This document shows, one piece after another, positions 9,045 through 19,217 of a DNA stretch of 64,000 bases. Below the pieces are notes generated by a model. The model did not search any database, had not been told where the DNA came from, and was given only the letters and a program-made list of their open reading frames with translations. Made by a program: the position numbers and the translations under genes. Source of the DNA: Streptomyces alfalfae (GTDB taxonomy: Bacteria; Actinomycetota; Actinomycetes; Streptomycetales; Streptomycetaceae); the NCBI RefSeq assembly GCF_004127445.1, contig NZ_QEXM01000015.1:124001-188000 (forward strand), in the 5' to 3' direction. Position 1 is the first letter of the stretch. Every line of letters begins with the position of its first letter.

Positions 9045-10661
9045 ATGCGGCAGGCACCAGTGCTGACGAGTGCGGCTGATCCCGCGTCGGAGGCATGGCG
9101 GGCGAACGAGGCGGCGCACACCGCCCTCGTCGACGAACTGCGGGCGAGGCTCGCTGCGGCCAGGCTCGGCGGCGGCGAGCGGGCGCGGGCCCGCCATGTG
9201 GCGCGCGGCAAGCTGCTGCCGAGGGACCGCGTGGACACGCTCCTCGACCCGGGCTCGCCCTTCCTGGAGCTGGCGCCGCTGGCGGCCGAGGGCCTGTACG
9301 GCGGGGACGCCCCGGCGGCCGGCGTCATCGCGGGGATCGGCCGGGTCTCGGGCCGCGAATGCGTGATCGTCGCCAACGACGCCACCGTCAAGGGCGGCAC
9401 GTATTACCCCATGACGGTCAAGAAGCACCTGCGCGCCCAGGAAGTGGCCCTGGAGAACCGCCTCCCCTGCCTCTATCTGGTCGACTCGGGCGGCGCGTTC
9501 CTGCCCATGCAGGACGACGTCTTCCCCGACCGCGAGCACTTCGGCCGCATCTTCTACAACCAGGCGCGGATGTCGGGCGCCGGCATCCCGCAGATCGCCG
9601 CGGTCCTCGGCTCCTGCACGGCGGGCGGCGCGTATGTCCCGGCGATGAGCGACGAGGCGGTCATCGTGCGCGACCAGGGCACGATCTTCCTCGGCGGACC
9701 ACCGCTGGTGAAGGCGGCCACCGGCGAGGTCGTGACGGCCGAGGAGCTGGGCGGCGGCGAGGTCCACTCGCGCACCTCCGGCGTGACCGACCACCTCGCC
9801 GAGGACGACGCGCACGCCCTGCGGATCGTGCGCACCATCGTCTCCACCCTCCCCGAGCGCGGCGAGCTGCCCTGGCCGGTGCGGCCGGTGGAGGAGCCCA
9901 AGGTCGACCCCCTCGGGCTGTACGGCGCGGTGCCGACGGACTCCCGCACGCCCTATGACGTCCGCGAGGTCATCGCACGCGTCGTCGACGGGTCCCGCTT
10001 CGCCGAGTTCAAGGCGGAGTACGGCACGACGCTGGTCACGGGCTTCGCGCACATCCACGGCCACCCGGTCGGCATCGTCGCGAACAACGGCATCCTGTTC
10101 TCCGAATCCGCCCAGAAGGGCGCCCACTTCATCGAGCTGTGCGACCAGCGCGGCATCCCCCTGGTCTTCCTGCAGAACATCTCGGGCTTCATGGTCGGCA
10201 AGGACTATGAAGCGGGCGGCATCGCCAAGCACGGCGCGAAGATGGTGACGGCCGTGGCGTGCACGCGCGTGCCGAAGCTGACGGTCGTGGTCGGCGGTTC
10301 GTACGGCGCGGGCAACTACTCCATGTGCGGCCGGGCCTACAGCCCCCGCTTCCTGTGGATGTGGCCGAACGCCAAGATCTCCGTGATGGGCGGCGAGCAG
10401 GCCGCGTCCGTCCTCGCCACGGTCAAGCGCGACCAGCTGGAGGCCCGCGGCGAGCAGTGGCCGGCCGAGGACGAGGAGGCCTTCAAGGACCCGATCCGCG
10501 CGCAGTACGACGAGCAGGGCAACGCGTACTACGCCACGGCCAGGCTCTGGGACGACGGCGTGATCGACCCCCTGGAGACCCGGCAGGTCCTCGGCCTCGC
10601 CCTGACCGCGTGCGCCGGAGCGCCGCTGGGCGAGCCCGGCTTCGGCGTCTTCCGGATGTGA
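9045..10661 (+). CDS. Acyl-CoA carboxylase carboxyltransferase subunit (methylcrotonyl-CoA type)
   Basis: A 538-residue biotin-dependent carboxyltransferase beta subunit. It has the tandem crotonase-like domains and oxyanion-hole motifs [15 protein letters not shown] and [16 protein letters not shown]. The line [12 protein letters not shown] of this family is present as [19 protein letters not shown]. Together with the biotin carboxylase downstream it probably carboxylates 3-methylcrotonyl-CoA in leucine breakdown. This is supported by the linked HMG-CoA lyase and isovaleryl-type dehydrogenase. It is the first gene of a tight plus-strand operon behind the TetR operators. The gap to the next gene is about 70 bases. 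Confidence 0.92.
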   Translation: MRQAPVLTSAADPASEAWRANEAAHTALVDELRARLAAARLGGGERARARHVARGKLLPRDRVDTLLDPGSPFLELAPLAAEGLYGGDAPAAGVIAGIGRVSGRECVIVANDATVKGGTYYPMTVKKHLRAQEVALENRLPCLYLVDSGGAFLPMQDDVFPDREHFGRIFYNQARMSGAGIPQIAAVLGSCTAGGAYVPAMSDEAVIVRDQGTIFLGGPPLVKAATGEVVTAEELGGGEVHSRTSGVTDHLAEDDAHALRIVRTIVSTLPERGELPWPVRPVEEPKVDPLGLYGAVPTDSRTPYDVREVIARVVDGSRFAEFKAEYGTTLVTGFAHIHGHPVGIVANNGILFSESAQKGAHFIELCDQRGIPLVFLQNISGFMVGKDYEAGGIAKHGAKMVTAVACTRVPKLTVVVGGSYGAGNYSMCGRAYSPRFLWMWPNAKISVMGGEQAASVLATVKRDQLEARGEQWPAEDEEAFKDPIRAQYDEQGNAYYATARLWDDGVIDPLETRQVLGLALTACAGAPLGEPGFGVFRM

Positions 10662-10734
10662 GGGGCGGACGATGAGCGACTTCCGGCCGGGGACCAGCGC
10701 GGTCCCACGAGGCACCACCCCGGGGAGAGGGAAC

Positions 10735-12690
10735 ATGTTCGACACGGTCCTCGTCGCCAACCGCGGCGAGATCGCGGTCCGCGTCATCCGGACCCTGCGC
10801 ACGCTCGGCGTCCGCTCGGTCGCCGTCTTCAGCGACGCGGACGCGGACGCCCGCCATGTGCGCGAGGCCGACACGGCCGTCCGCATCGGCCCGCCACCGG
10901 CGACCGAGAGCTATCTCTCGATCGAGCGCATCCTCGCCGCGGCGGCGGCTTCCGGCGCCCAGGCGGTGCACCCGGGCTATGGCTTCCTCGCGGAGAACGC
11001 CGCGTTCGCGCAGGCGTGCGCCGACGCGGGACTCGCCTTCATCGGCCCGCCCGCCTCCGCCATCGAGCTGATGGGCGACAAGATCCGCGCCAAGGAGACG
11101 GTGAAGGCCGCCGGCGTGCCCGTCGTCCCCGGCTCGTCCGGCAGCGGCCTGACCGACGCGGAGCTGGCCGGGGCGGCACGCGAGATCGGCGCCCCCGTGC
11201 TGCTCAAGCCGAGCGCGGGCGGCGGCGGCAAGGGCATGCGCCTGGTGCGGGACGAGACCCTGCTCGCCGAGGAGATCGCGGCGGCCCGGCGCGAGGCCCG
11301 CGCCTCCTTCGGCGACGACACGCTGCTCGTGGAGCGGTGGATCGACCGCCCCCGGCACATCGAGATCCAGGTCCTCGCGGACGGCCGGGGGAACGTGATC
11401 CACCTCGGCGAGCGCGAGTGCTCGCTCCAGCGCCGCCACCAGAAGATCATCGAGGAGGCGCCCAGCGTCCTCCTGGACGAGGCCACGCGCGCGGCGATGG
11501 GCGAGGCGGCGGTCCAGGCCGCCCGCTCCTGCGGGTACGCGGGCGCGGGCACGGTGGAGTTCATCGTCCCGGGCAAGGACCCCTCCTCGTACTACTTCAT
11601 GGAGATGAACACCCGCCTCCAGGTGGAGCACCCCGTCACCGAGCTGGTCACCGGGCTCGACCTGGTGGAGTGGCAGCTGCGGGTGGCGGCCGGCGAGGAA
11701 CTGCCCTTCACGCAGGACGACATCACCCTCGCCGGGCACGCCGTCGAGGCCCGCCTCTGCGCCGAGGACCCGGCCCGCGGCTTCCTGCCCTCGGGCGGCA
11801 CGGTGCTGTCCCTGCGCGAACCGCGGGGCGAGGGCGTGCGCACCGACTCGGGCCTGAGCGAGGGCACCGAGGTCGGCAGCCTCTACGACCCGATGCTCTC
11901 CAAGGTCATCGCCTACGGCCCCGACCGCGCCACGGCCCTGCGCAAGCTGCGCGCCGCCCTCGCGGAGACGGTCACCCTGGGCGTCCCGACCAACGCGGGC
12001 TTCCTGCGCAGGCTCCTCGCCCACCCCGCTGTGGTGGCGGGCGACCTCGACACCGGCCTCGTCGAGCGCGAGGCGGACTCGCTGGTCCCGCAGGACGTGC
12101 CCGCCGAGGTGTACGAGGCGGCGGCCGCCGTGCGCGAGGCGGCGCTCGCACCCTCGGGGGACGGCTGGACGGACCCCTTCTCGGTGCCCAGCGGCTGGCG
12201 CCTCGGCGGCACCCCGAAGCCCGTCGCCCACTGGCTGCACGTGGCCGGCCAGGACCCCGTGGAGCACCGGCTCGGCAGCGGCGTCCGTGCCGTCACGGCC
12301 GACCGCGTCTCGGTCACCGTGGACGGCACCCGGCACACGTTCCACCGCGCGGGCGACTGGCTCGGCCGGGACGGGGACGCCTGGCAGGTGCGGGACCACG
12401 ATCCCGTCGAGGCGAGCCTGACCGGCGCCGCGCACGCGGGGGCCGACGCGCTCACCGCCCCCATGCCGGGCACCGTCACGGTGGTGAAGGTGGCCGCCGG
12501 TGACCGGGTGAGCGCGGGCCAGAGCCTTCTGGTGGTCGAGGCGATGAAGATGGAGCACGTCATCTCCGCCCCGCACGCGGGCACCGTCACCGAGCTGGAC
12601 GTCACCCCGGGGGCGACGGTCGCCATGGACCAGGTGCTGGCCGTGGTGGACCCGGACGAGACGCCCGACACCGCCGAGGAGACGCCGTGA
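10735..12690 (+). CDS. Biotin carboxylase / biotin carrier subunit of acyl-CoA carboxylase
   Basis: A 651-residue alpha subunit that carboxylates its own biotin with ATP and bicarbonate and passes the carboxyl to the beta subunit. The order is biotin carboxylase N-domain ([20 protein letters not shown]), ATP-grasp with the glycine-rich [13 protein letters not shown] loop, a C-domain with [14 protein letters not shown], a BT linker and a biotinyl domain. The biotin attachment site is EAMKMEH with Lys605. The start is ATG 10735 behind GGGGAGAGGG; an upstream in-frame ATG at 10672 would add 21 atypical residues. Its stop overlaps the next start (GTGA). Confidence 0.93.
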   Translation: MFDTVLVANRGEIAVRVIRTLRTLGVRSVAVFSDADADARHVREADTAVRIGPPPATESYLSIERILAAAAASGAQAVHPGYGFLAENAAFAQACADAGLAFIGPPASAIELMGDKIRAKETVKAAGVPVVPGSSGSGLTDAELAGAAREIGAPVLLKPSAGGGGKGMRLVRDETLLAEEIAAARREARASFGDDTLLVERWIDRPRHIEIQVLADGRGNVIHLGERECSLQRRHQKIIEEAPSVLLDEATRAAMGEAAVQAARSCGYAGAGTVEFIVPGKDPSSYYFMEMNTRLQVEHPVTELVTGLDLVEWQLRVAAGEELPFTQDDITLAGHAVEARLCAEDPARGFLPSGGTVLSLREPRGEGVRTDSGLSEGTEVGSLYDPMLSKVIAYGPDRATALRKLRAALAETVTLGVPTNAGFLRRLLAHPAVVAGDLDTGLVEREADSLVPQDVPAEVYEAAAAVREAALAPSGDGWTDPFSVPSGWRLGGTPKPVAHWLHVAGQDPVEHRLGSGVRAVTADRVSVTVDGTRHTFHRAGDWLGRDGDAWQVRDHDPVEASLTGAAHAGADALTAPMPGTVTVVKVAAGDRVSAGQSLLVVEAMKMEHVISAPHAGTVTELDVTPGATVAMDQVLAVVDPDETPDTAEETP

Positions 12691-13631
12691 CCGACACCGG
12701 ACTGCCCATGACCGTCCCGGCCGCCGGGCTGCCGGCCCGGGTCCGCGTCCACGAGGTCGGCGCCCGCGACGGCCTGCAGAACGAGAAGGCGGTCGTCCCC
12801 ACGGAGGTCAAGGCGGAGTTCGTCCACCGCCTGGCCGCCGCGGGCCTGACCACCGTCGAGGCGACCAGCTTCGTGCACCCCACGTGGGTGCCCCAACTGG
12901 CCGACGCGGAGCAGTTGTTCCCCCTCCTCGGCGACCTCGAAGGCGTTCGCCTGCCGGTCCTCGTGCCGAACGAACGCGGCCTCGACCGCGCCATGGCCCT
13001 CGGCGCCGACCGCGTGGCCGTCTTCGCCAGCGCCACCGAGTCCTTCGCCAAGGCCAACCTCAACCGCACGGTGGACGAGGCCCTCGCGATGTTCGCCCCG
13101 GTGGTCTCCCGCGCCAAGGAGCGGGACATGCACGTCCGCGGCTATCTCTCGATGTGCTTCGGCGACCCCTGGGAGGGCCCGGTCGAGGTCGGCCGGGTCG
13201 TCCGGGTCTGCCGTGCCCTGCTCGACCTGGGCTGCGACGAGCTGAGCCTCGGCGACACCATCGGCGTGGCCACGCCGGGCCATGTCACCGCCCTGCTCAC
13301 CGCCCTGACCGGGGCGGGGGTGGCCGTGGACCGTGTCGGCGTCCACTTCCACGACACGTACGGCCAGGCGCTCGCCAACACCCTGGCGGCCCTGCAGCAC
13401 GGCGTGACCACGGTGGACGCCTCCGCCGGCGGCCTCGGCGGCTGCCCGTACGCGAAGAGCGCCACCGGAAACCTCGCCACCGAGGACCTCGTCTGGATGC
13501 TGCACGGACTCGGCATCGAGACCGGGGTCGACCTCGGCCGCCTCAGCGCCACGAGCGCCTGGATGGCCGACCGGCTGGGCCGACCGAGCCCGTCCCGCAC
13601 CGTCCGCGCCCTGACCCACCAGGAGCAGTGA
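12687..13631 (+). CDS. Hydroxymethylglutaryl-CoA lyase
   Basis: A 314-residue TIM-barrel lyase of the HMGL/DRE family that cleaves HMG-CoA to acetyl-CoA and acetoacetate, the last step of leucine degradation. It shows [11 protein letters not shown] at the N-terminus (catalytic Arg and Asp), [13 protein letters not shown] for metal binding and the signature [14 protein letters not shown] with the catalytic Cys. It starts with GTG in a 4-base overlap with the biotin carboxylase stop, so it is translationally coupled. Confidence 0.93.
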   Translation: MTDTGLPMTVPAAGLPARVRVHEVGARDGLQNEKAVVPTEVKAEFVHRLAAAGLTTVEATSFVHPTWVPQLADAEQLFPLLGDLEGVRLPVLVPNERGLDRAMALGADRVAVFASATESFAKANLNRTVDEALAMFAPVVSRAKERDMHVRGYLSMCFGDPWEGPVEVGRVVRVCRALLDLGCDELSLGDTIGVATPGHVTALLTALTGAGVAVDRVGVHFHDTYGQALANTLAALQHGVTTVDASAGGLGGCPYAKSATGNLATEDLVWMLHGLGIETGVDLGRLSATSAWMADRLGRPSPSRTVRALTHQEQ

Positions 13632-13638
13632 GTAAACG

Positions 13639-14793
13639 ATGGACCACCGCCTGAGCCCCGAGCTCGAAGAACTCCGCCGCACCGTCGAGGCGTTCGCCCA
13701 CGACGTCGTCGCCCCCAAGATCGGCGACTTCTACGAACGGCACGAGTTCCCCTACGAGATCGTCCGCGAGATGGGCCGCATGGGCCTGTTCGGCCTGCCC
13801 TTCCCCGAGGAGTACGGCGGGATGGGCGGCGACTACTTCGCCCTCGGCATCGCCCTGGAGGAGCTGGCCCGCGTCGACTCCTCCGTGGCGATCACCCTGG
13901 AGGCGGGCGTCTCGCTCGGCGCCATGCCGCTGCACCTGTTCGGCACGGAGGAGCAGAAGCGCCAGTGGCTGCCGCGCCTGTGCTCCGGCGAGATCCTCGG
14001 CGCCTTCGGCCTCACCGAGCCGGACGGCGGCTCGGACGCGGGCGGCACCCGCACCACGGCCGTGCGCGACGGCGACGACTGGGTGATCAACGGCTCGAAG
14101 TGCTTCATCACCAACTCCGGCACGGACATCACGGGCCTGGTCACGGTCACCGCCGTCACGGGGCGCAAGCCGGACGGCCGGCCGCTGATCTCCTCGATCA
14201 TCGTGCCGTCGGGGACACCGGGCTTCACGGTCGCCGCGCCGTACTCCAAGGTCGGGTGGAACGCCTCGGACACCCGTGAGCTGTCCTTCTCCGACGTCCG
14301 CGTCCCCGCGGCGAACCTGCTGGGCGAGGAGGGCCGGGGGTACGCGCAGTTCCTGCGCATCCTCGACGAGGGCCGCGTCGCGATCTCCGCGCTCGCCACC
14401 GGGCTCGCCCAGGGCTGCGTGGACGAGTCCGTGAAGTACGCCCATGAGCGGCACGCCTTCGGCAAGCCGATCGGGTCGAACCAGGCGATCCAGTTCAAGC
14501 TCGCGGACATGGAGATGCGGGCGCACATGGCCCGCGTCGGGTGGTATGACGCGGCTTCGCGCATGGTGGCCGGGGAGCCGTTCAAGAAGGAGGCCGCGAT
14601 CGCCAAGCTGTACTCCTCGACGGTGGCGGTGGACAACGCCCGCGAGGCCACGCAGATCCACGGCGGCTACGGCTTCATGAACGAGTACCCCGTGGCCAGG
14701 ATGTGGCGGGACTCCAAGATCCTGGAGATCGGCGAGGGCACCAGCGAGGTGCAGCGGATGCTGATCGCCAGGGAGCTGGGTTTCGCCGGCTGA
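13639..14793 (+). CDS. Acyl-CoA dehydrogenase, isovaleryl-CoA type
   Basis: A 384-residue flavoprotein with all acyl-CoA dehydrogenase blocks: FGLTEPDGGSDAGG, INGSKCFITNSG, IHGGYGFMNEYPVARMWRD and EIGEGTSEVQRM. The catalytic glutamate is in the standard C-terminal EGTSE position (Glu366), unlike the gene at 7115-8272. Eight bases separate it from HMG-CoA lyase, so it is the last gene of the operon. By context it supplies methylcrotonyl-CoA (from isovaleryl-CoA) or a similar branched enoyl-CoA to the carboxylase. Confidence 0.92.
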   Translation: MDHRLSPELEELRRTVEAFAHDVVAPKIGDFYERHEFPYEIVREMGRMGLFGLPFPEEYGGMGGDYFALGIALEELARVDSSVAITLEAGVSLGAMPLHLFGTEEQKRQWLPRLCSGEILGAFGLTEPDGGSDAGGTRTTAVRDGDDWVINGSKCFITNSGTDITGLVTVTAVTGRKPDGRPLISSIIVPSGTPGFTVAAPYSKVGWNASDTRELSFSDVRVPAANLLGEEGRGYAQFLRILDEGRVAISALATGLAQGCVDESVKYAHERHAFGKPIGSNQAIQFKLADMEMRAHMARVGWYDAASRMVAGEPFKKEAAIAKLYSSTVAVDNAREATQIHGGYGFMNEYPVARMWRDSKILEIGEGTSEVQRMLIARELGFAG

Positions 14794-14915
14794 GCACCGG
14801 CAGGGCGAGACGGCGCGGCGCCGGCGGGGCCCGGCGGGGCGGGGCGGCGGGATGTGACGCGGAGGCCTGGGGGCGTGCGATGTGACGCGCGAAACGCGGG
14901 GCGCTGGACCGAGTG

Positions 14916-14935
14916 AGCTTAGGCTAGCCTAAGCT
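14916..14935. promoter_or_regulatory. Iron box (DmdR/IdeR-type operator)
   Basis: AGCTTAGGCTAGCCTAAGCT is a perfect 20-base palindrome containing the TTAGGCTAGCCTAA core known for DmdR1/IdeR/DtxR operators. It lies 52 bases before the start of the iron-siderophore-binding lipoprotein gene, so that gene should be repressed when iron is plentiful. Confidence 0.88.
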
Positions 14936-14986
14936 TCACTTCCGGCCAGTGGCTCCGCCACCGCACCGTCACGAAAGCAGAGACCC

Positions 14987-16042
14987 ATGTCCAAGGCCCG
15001 TCCCTCCCGACTGCCCGCCCCGTCCCGCCGCGGCATTCTCGCCGCCGGCGGCGCCCTCGGCCTCACCGCCGTCCTGGCGGCCTGCGGCGACGAGAAGAAG
15101 GACGGCGGCAAGACCGGGGGCGGCGTGGGCGAGAGCGGCCCCTGGAGCTTCAAGGACGACCGCGGCACGACGGCGAAGCGCGACGCGACGCCGAAGAGCA
15201 TCGTGGCGTTCACGGGCGTCGCCGCGGCCCTGTTCGACTACGGCATCGAGGTCAAGGGCGTCTTCGGCCCGACGAAGACCAAGGACGGCAAGGCCGACGT
15301 CCAGGCCGGCGACATGGACGTCGACAAGCTGACGGTCCTCGGCAACGAATGGGGCCGCTTCAGCGTCGAGAAGTACGCGAGCCTCGCCCCCGACCTGCTC
15401 ATCTCCACGATGTTCGACGACCAGGGCACCCTCTGGTACGTCCCGGAGGAGAGCAAGGACAAGATCCTCAAGCTGGCCCCCAGCGTCGGCATCAGCGTCT
15501 ACGACCGCCAGCTGACCCACCCCCTCCAGCGCATCCAGGCCCTCGCCGAGTCGCTGGGCGCGGACGTGACGTCGGACAAGGTCGTCAAGGCGAAGAAGCG
15601 CTTCGAGAAGGCGTCCGAGCGGCTGCGCACGGTGGCCAAGGCGCACAAGGACATCAAGGTCCTCGTCGGCTCCGCGAGCCCGGAGCTGTTCTACGTCTCG
15701 GGGACGAACCTCTCCGTCGACCTGGAGTACTTCAAGTCCCTCGGCGTGAACTTCATCGAGCCGCCCGAGAAGGCCAAGAAGGAGTCCGGCGGCTGGTTCG
15801 AGAACCTGAGCTGGGAGAACGTCGACAAGTACGACGCGGACCTCATCATGATGGACAACCGCACCTCGGCGATCCAGCCGGCCGACCTCGACAAGTCCAA
15901 GCCGACCTGGAAGAAGCTGCCCGCGGTCAAGGCCGGGCAGGTCATCTCGCGCGTCACCGAGCCCATCTTCTCGTACGGCAAGTGCGCGCCGATCCTCGAG
16001 GACCTCGCGGACGCGATCGAGAAGGCGAAGAAGCTGAAGTAG
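14987..16042 (+). CDS. desE: Siderophore-binding lipoprotein of an ABC importer (DesE-like)
   Basis: A 351-residue substrate-binding lipoprotein. The signal peptide has a twin-arginine SRRGILAAGGALG and a lipobox ending at Cys33 (VLAAC), so it is probably Tat-exported and lipid-anchored. The mature part is a class III siderophore-binding fold with GRFSVEKYASLAPDLLIST, ENLSWENVDKYDADLIMMDN and a lysine-rich C-terminus. An iron box precedes it and a strong terminator follows. By sequence feel and position it corresponds to S. coelicolor DesE, the ferrioxamine B receptor. Unusually, no permease genes and no desferrioxamine biosynthesis genes are adjacent. The exact ligand cannot be proven from sequence. 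Confidence 0.8.
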   Translation: MSKARPSRLPAPSRRGILAAGGALGLTAVLAACGDEKKDGGKTGGGVGESGPWSFKDDRGTTAKRDATPKSIVAFTGVAAALFDYGIEVKGVFGPTKTKDGKADVQAGDMDVDKLTVLGNEWGRFSVEKYASLAPDLLISTMFDDQGTLWYVPEESKDKILKLAPSVGISVYDRQLTHPLQRIQALAESLGADVTSDKVVKAKKRFEKASERLRTVAKAHKDIKVLVGSASPELFYVSGTNLSVDLEYFKSLGVNFIEPPEKAKKESGGWFENLSWENVDKYDADLIMMDNRTSAIQPADLDKSKPTWKKLPAVKAGQVISRVTEPIFSYGKCAPILEDLADAIEKAKKLK

Positions 16043-16054
16043 CCCCCCACGGCC

Positions 16055-16088
16055 GCGGGGCTCCCGAGACGGTCCTCGGGAGCCCCGC
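16055..16088. terminator. Bidirectional terminator between desE-like and hexosaminidase genes
   Basis: GCGGGGCTCCCGAG pairs perfectly with CTCGGGAGCCCCGC across a 6-base loop. The 14-bp stem sits between two convergent genes and can end both transcripts. Confidence 0.85.
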
Positions 16089-16137
16089 TTCTGGCCGTCG
16101 CGGCCCCGCGTGCGGCATAACGGCCCGTCACGCGCGC

Positions 16138-17748
16138 CTACTTGGCGGGCCAGGGCACCTGCGGCGACTCGTAGTAGCCGATGCCCAGGGCGTCCCAGCG
16201 GGGCGCCTGCGCGGCGAGCCGCGTCTTGTACGCGTCCCAGTCGTGCGTGGCCGCGGGCGACCAGCCGAGCTCGGCGATCCCGGGAAGCCGCGGGAACGCC
16301 ATGTGGTCCAGGTGCGCGGAGGTCGACAGGGTCTCCGTCCACAGCGGCGCCTCGACACCCATGACCGCGTCCGCGGGCGCGCCCTGGAGGTAGGCGCCCG
16401 GGTCCCAGTCGTAGGACCGCCGCACCTCGACGAGACCGGCCCAGGACAGGCCGAGCGGGGTGTCCTTGGTGTACTTGTGGTCGAGGTAGGAGCGGTCGGC
16501 CGGCGAGAGGACCAGCTTGGTGCCGTTCTTCGCGGCGTTCACGACCTGCTCGCGCTCGGCGGCACCCGTCCTGTCGTAACCCCAGTACTGGGCGACGGCG
16601 CCCTTCGCGGGCCGGGCGCCGGCCAGCTGGTGCCAGCCCATCACCTTCTTGCCGTACTTGGCGACCACCGGCTGCACCTTGTCCATGAACGCGACGAAGT
16701 CCTCGTGGCTGGTGGAGTGCGCCTCGTCGCCGCCGATGTGCAGGTACTCGCCCGGCGTCATGGCGGCCAGCTCACGGATCACGTCGTCCACGAAGTCGTA
16801 CGTGACGTCCTTCTTCACGCACAGCGAGCTGAAGCCGACCGCGGTGCCGGTGTAGAGCGGCGGGGCCACGCCGTCGCAGTTCAGCTCGGCGTACGAGGCG
16901 AGCGCGGCGTTGGTGTGCCCCGGCATGTCGATCTCGGGCACGACCTCCATGTACCGCGAGGCGGCGTAGGCCACGATCTCCTTGTACTGGGCCTTCGTGT
17001 AGTAGCCGCCCTCGCCGCCGCCGACCTGGGTGGAGCCGCCGTGGGTCGCGAGGCGCGGCCAGGAGTCGATGGCGATGCGCCAGCCCTGGTCGTCGCTGAG
17101 GTGCAGGTGCAGCTTGTTCATCTTGTACAGGGACGCCTGGTCGATGTAGCGCTTGACCTGGTCGACGGTGAAGAAGTGCCGTGAGACGTCGAGCATCGTG
17201 GAGCGGTAGCCATAGCGCGGCATGTCCTTGATGGTGCCGCCCGCGATCCGCCAGGGTCCGCGCTGCTTCGACTTCTTCTCCACAGCGGCGGGCAGTTGCT
17301 GGCGGACCGTCTGGACGCCGTGGAAGAGGCCGGCGCCGGACCAGGAGGTGATGGTGAGGGAGCCGCGCTCGGAGATGACGCGGTACCCCTCGTTGCCGAG
17401 GACCTTGTTCGCCGGTTCGGCGCTGATGCGCAGCCGGATGCCGTCGCTCCCCTCTCCGCTGGTGACGGGCAGCTTGTAGCCGGTGGAGGGCCGCAGCACC
17501 CGGGCGAGGTACTCGCCGACGCGGCGCTCGTCGGGGTTGCCGTCGCCGACGCGGATGCGCGTCTTGGCGGTGATCTGGTACCCGGCGCCGCCCGCCTCCG
17601 CCTTCAGGGGAGCGGGCACCACCTCACCGAGCGGGGTGACGGAGGGCCGGGTCGCCTCGGGGGCGGGGGCGGCGGCGAAGGAGGAGATCCCGGCGGCCGC
17701 CACGAGCAGCAGCGAGCCGAGGATGCGAGTCGATCTGTGCGTTCTCAC
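16138..17748 (-). CDS. Secreted beta-N-acetylhexosaminidase (GH20)
   Basis: A 536-residue exported glycoside hydrolase that removes terminal N-acetylglucosamine from chitooligosaccharides or glycans. A signal peptide of about 27 residues (TRILGSLLLVAAAGISSFAA) is followed by a GH20b-type N-terminal domain and the GH20 catalytic barrel. The barrel carries LHLHLSDDQGWR, EIDMPGHTNAA and the catalytic Asp-Glu pair in HIGGDEAHSTSH (Asp341, Glu342), acting by substrate-assisted catalysis. GTG at 17748 behind AAGGGA is preferred; upstream in-frame codons overlap the promoter. A DasR-type site at 17848-17863 suggests control by N-acetylglucosamine supply, which would match the glmS gene nearby. Confidence 0.9.
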   Translation of the reverse strand: MRTHRSTRILGSLLLVAAAGISSFAAAPAPEATRPSVTPLGEVVPAPLKAEAGGAGYQITAKTRIRVGDGNPDERRVGEYLARVLRPSTGYKLPVTSGEGSDGIRLRISAEPANKVLGNEGYRVISERGSLTITSWSGAGLFHGVQTVRQQLPAAVEKKSKQRGPWRIAGGTIKDMPRYGYRSTMLDVSRHFFTVDQVKRYIDQASLYKMNKLHLHLSDDQGWRIAIDSWPRLATHGGSTQVGGGEGGYYTKAQYKEIVAYAASRYMEVVPEIDMPGHTNAALASYAELNCDGVAPPLYTGTAVGFSSLCVKKDVTYDFVDDVIRELAAMTPGEYLHIGGDEAHSTSHEDFVAFMDKVQPVVAKYGKKVMGWHQLAGARPAKGAVAQYWGYDRTGAAEREQVVNAAKNGTKLVLSPADRSYLDHKYTKDTPLGLSWAGLVEVRRSYDWDPGAYLQGAPADAVMGVEAPLWTETLSTSAHLDHMAFPRLPGIAELGWSPAATHDWDAYKTRLAAQAPRWDALGIGYYESPQVPWPAK

Positions 17749-17847
17749 CAGCGGGTCCCTTCGACGAAGTGTCAGTGAAGGTGGCGCAACTGTGGTGCAT
17801 CGCAATCGAACGGTCCCCATTGGTAGCCCCGGGTCCACCAGGGGTCA

Positions 17848-17863
17848 AGGGGTTTAGACCATT
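17848..17863. promoter_or_regulatory. DasR-responsive element (dre) candidate
   Basis: AGGGGTTTAGACCATT matches the dre consensus built on TGGTCTAGACCA at 10 of the 12 core positions. It lies about 100 bases upstream of the hexosaminidase start, in the divergent promoter region. The S. coelicolor orthologue is a known DasR target, as I recall. Confidence 0.6.
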
Positions 17864-17893
17864 TGTCCAAGAGGTCGATGCGAGAATCCCGGC

Positions 17894-18784
17894 ATGGCGG
17901 AAATCATCCAGCGCGACGGGACCTGGACCTTCGACGGAGAGGTGCTGCGCCTTGTGCCCGGCCACGACAAGAGCGTCTCGCTGCTGCGCAAGACCCTCGG
18001 TGAACTGACCGTGCCGCTGGAGGCGTTGGCGGGCATAGCCTTCGAGCAGGGCAAGAAGGCGGGACGGCTGCGGCTGTGCCTGCGGAACGGCGCCGACCCG
18101 CTGCTCCAGGCGACGGGCGGCCAGCTGACGGACGCCTCGGACCCGTACCAGCTCGCCGTCGAGCCGAACCGCCACGGGGTCGCGGAGTACCTGGTCGACG
18201 AGGTGCGCAACGCCCATCTGCTCGAACAGGTGCCGACCGCACCCTGCGAGTCCTATCTCCTCCCGGGGCCGCCCGTGCCGCTGTCGGTCTCGGCGGGCGA
18301 CGGCACCGCGAGCTTCGACGGGGAGCACGTGCGCCTGGAGTGGAACTGGAAGACCGAGGAGGCGAAGGCCGCGGTCGGCACCAGGTCCCTGGCGCTCCCC
18401 GACATCGTGGCGGTGGAGTGGCAGGCCGCGGTCGGCCTGGAGAACGGCTGCCTCCGTTTCACCGTGCGCAACGCCCCGACCAAGGCCCCGCCGAAGTACG
18501 ACCCGAACGCGATCGAGCTCTGGGGCTTCAAGAAGGACCCGCTGATGGCCCTGGTCGCCGCCGCGGTCCAGGCCCGCCTCCCGCACCCGCTGGCCCCCGC
18601 TCCCCCGGCCGCGGCCCAGGACACCCCGCCCGCCGTCGCCAAGACGCTCGCCCCCGCGCCGCCCGCCGACGACCACGACGCCCTGCTGCGGCGCCTGCGG
18701 GAGCTGGGCGAGCTGCACCGGTCAGGGATCTTGACCGACGAGGAGTTCACCACGGCCAAGCAGGCCGTCCTGCGCCGCATGTAG
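17894..18784 (+). CDS. DUF4429-type protein with C-terminal SHOCT domain
   Basis: A 296-residue cytoplasmic protein with two similar N-terminal halves (about residues 1-115 and 125-225), each starting with a G-x-W/S-FDGE-type strand (GTWTFDGEVLRL and GTASFDGEHVRL). An Ala/Pro linker follows, then a SHOCT-like tail LGELHRSGILTDEEFTTAKQ. This is the usual actinomycete DUF4429-SHOCT layout; the function is unknown. It diverges from the hexosaminidase gene. Confidence 0.75.
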   Translation: MAEIIQRDGTWTFDGEVLRLVPGHDKSVSLLRKTLGELTVPLEALAGIAFEQGKKAGRLRLCLRNGADPLLQATGGQLTDASDPYQLAVEPNRHGVAEYLVDEVRNAHLLEQVPTAPCESYLLPGPPVPLSVSAGDGTASFDGEHVRLEWNWKTEEAKAAVGTRSLALPDIVAVEWQAAVGLENGCLRFTVRNAPTKAPPKYDPNAIELWGFKKDPLMALVAAAVQARLPHPLAPAPPAAAQDTPPAVAKTLAPAPPADDHDALLRRLRELGELHRSGILTDEEFTTAKQAVLRRM

Positions 18785-18949
18785 GGCTGCCGAGCAGACC
18801 GTCCCGCGCCGGATGGGGGCCACCCCTGGCCCGTCCGCAAGCCGCCTTCGTCCATCCGGCGGCCCACCCAACGGCCCATTCCGGCGCGTGCGTGCCCGAT
18901 TCCGGGCAGGATTCTTGCGAAAGCGGTGGAGATCCCCCAGGATCATCGA

Positions 18950-19207
18950 ATGCACGACGACCTGGTGGACCACCTCACCCGCAGCACCCCGCTCCAGCGG
19001 GGTGAAGCACTGCGGGTCATCCAGGACGTGCTCGCCTACTTCGACGAGACGACCGAAGAGTTCGTCCGTCGCCGCCACCGCGAGCTGCAGGGTCAGGGCC
19101 TGCTGAACGCGGCGATCTTCGAACAGATCTCGGCGGATCTCGGATATCGCGCGGTCGCGCCGCCCGAGCTCACGCTCCGGCAGTTGCGCCGCATCATCTA
19201 CGGCTAG
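18950..19207 (+). CDS. Small conserved protein of unknown function
   Basis: An 85-residue, mostly helical charged protein (HDDLVDHLTRSTPLQRGEAL ... RVIQDVLAYFDETTEEFVRR) ending LTLRQLRRIIYG. The ATG at 18950 follows CAGGA; a GTG at 18926 would add eight residues. It ends ten bases before glmS, so it is probably co-transcribed with it. No catalytic motif is visible. Confidence 0.7.
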   Translation: MHDDLVDHLTRSTPLQRGEALRVIQDVLAYFDETTEEFVRRRHRELQGQGLLNAAIFEQISADLGYRAVAPPELTLRQLRRIIYG

Positions 19208-19217
19208 GACACCCTCC

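Noticed and set aside
8991..13718. Very long minus-strand frames over the carboxylase operon
   Set aside because: They lack family motifs, have compositional bias to Arg/Ala/Gly/Asp, and lie antisense to clearly conserved enzymes; high GC keeps such frames open.
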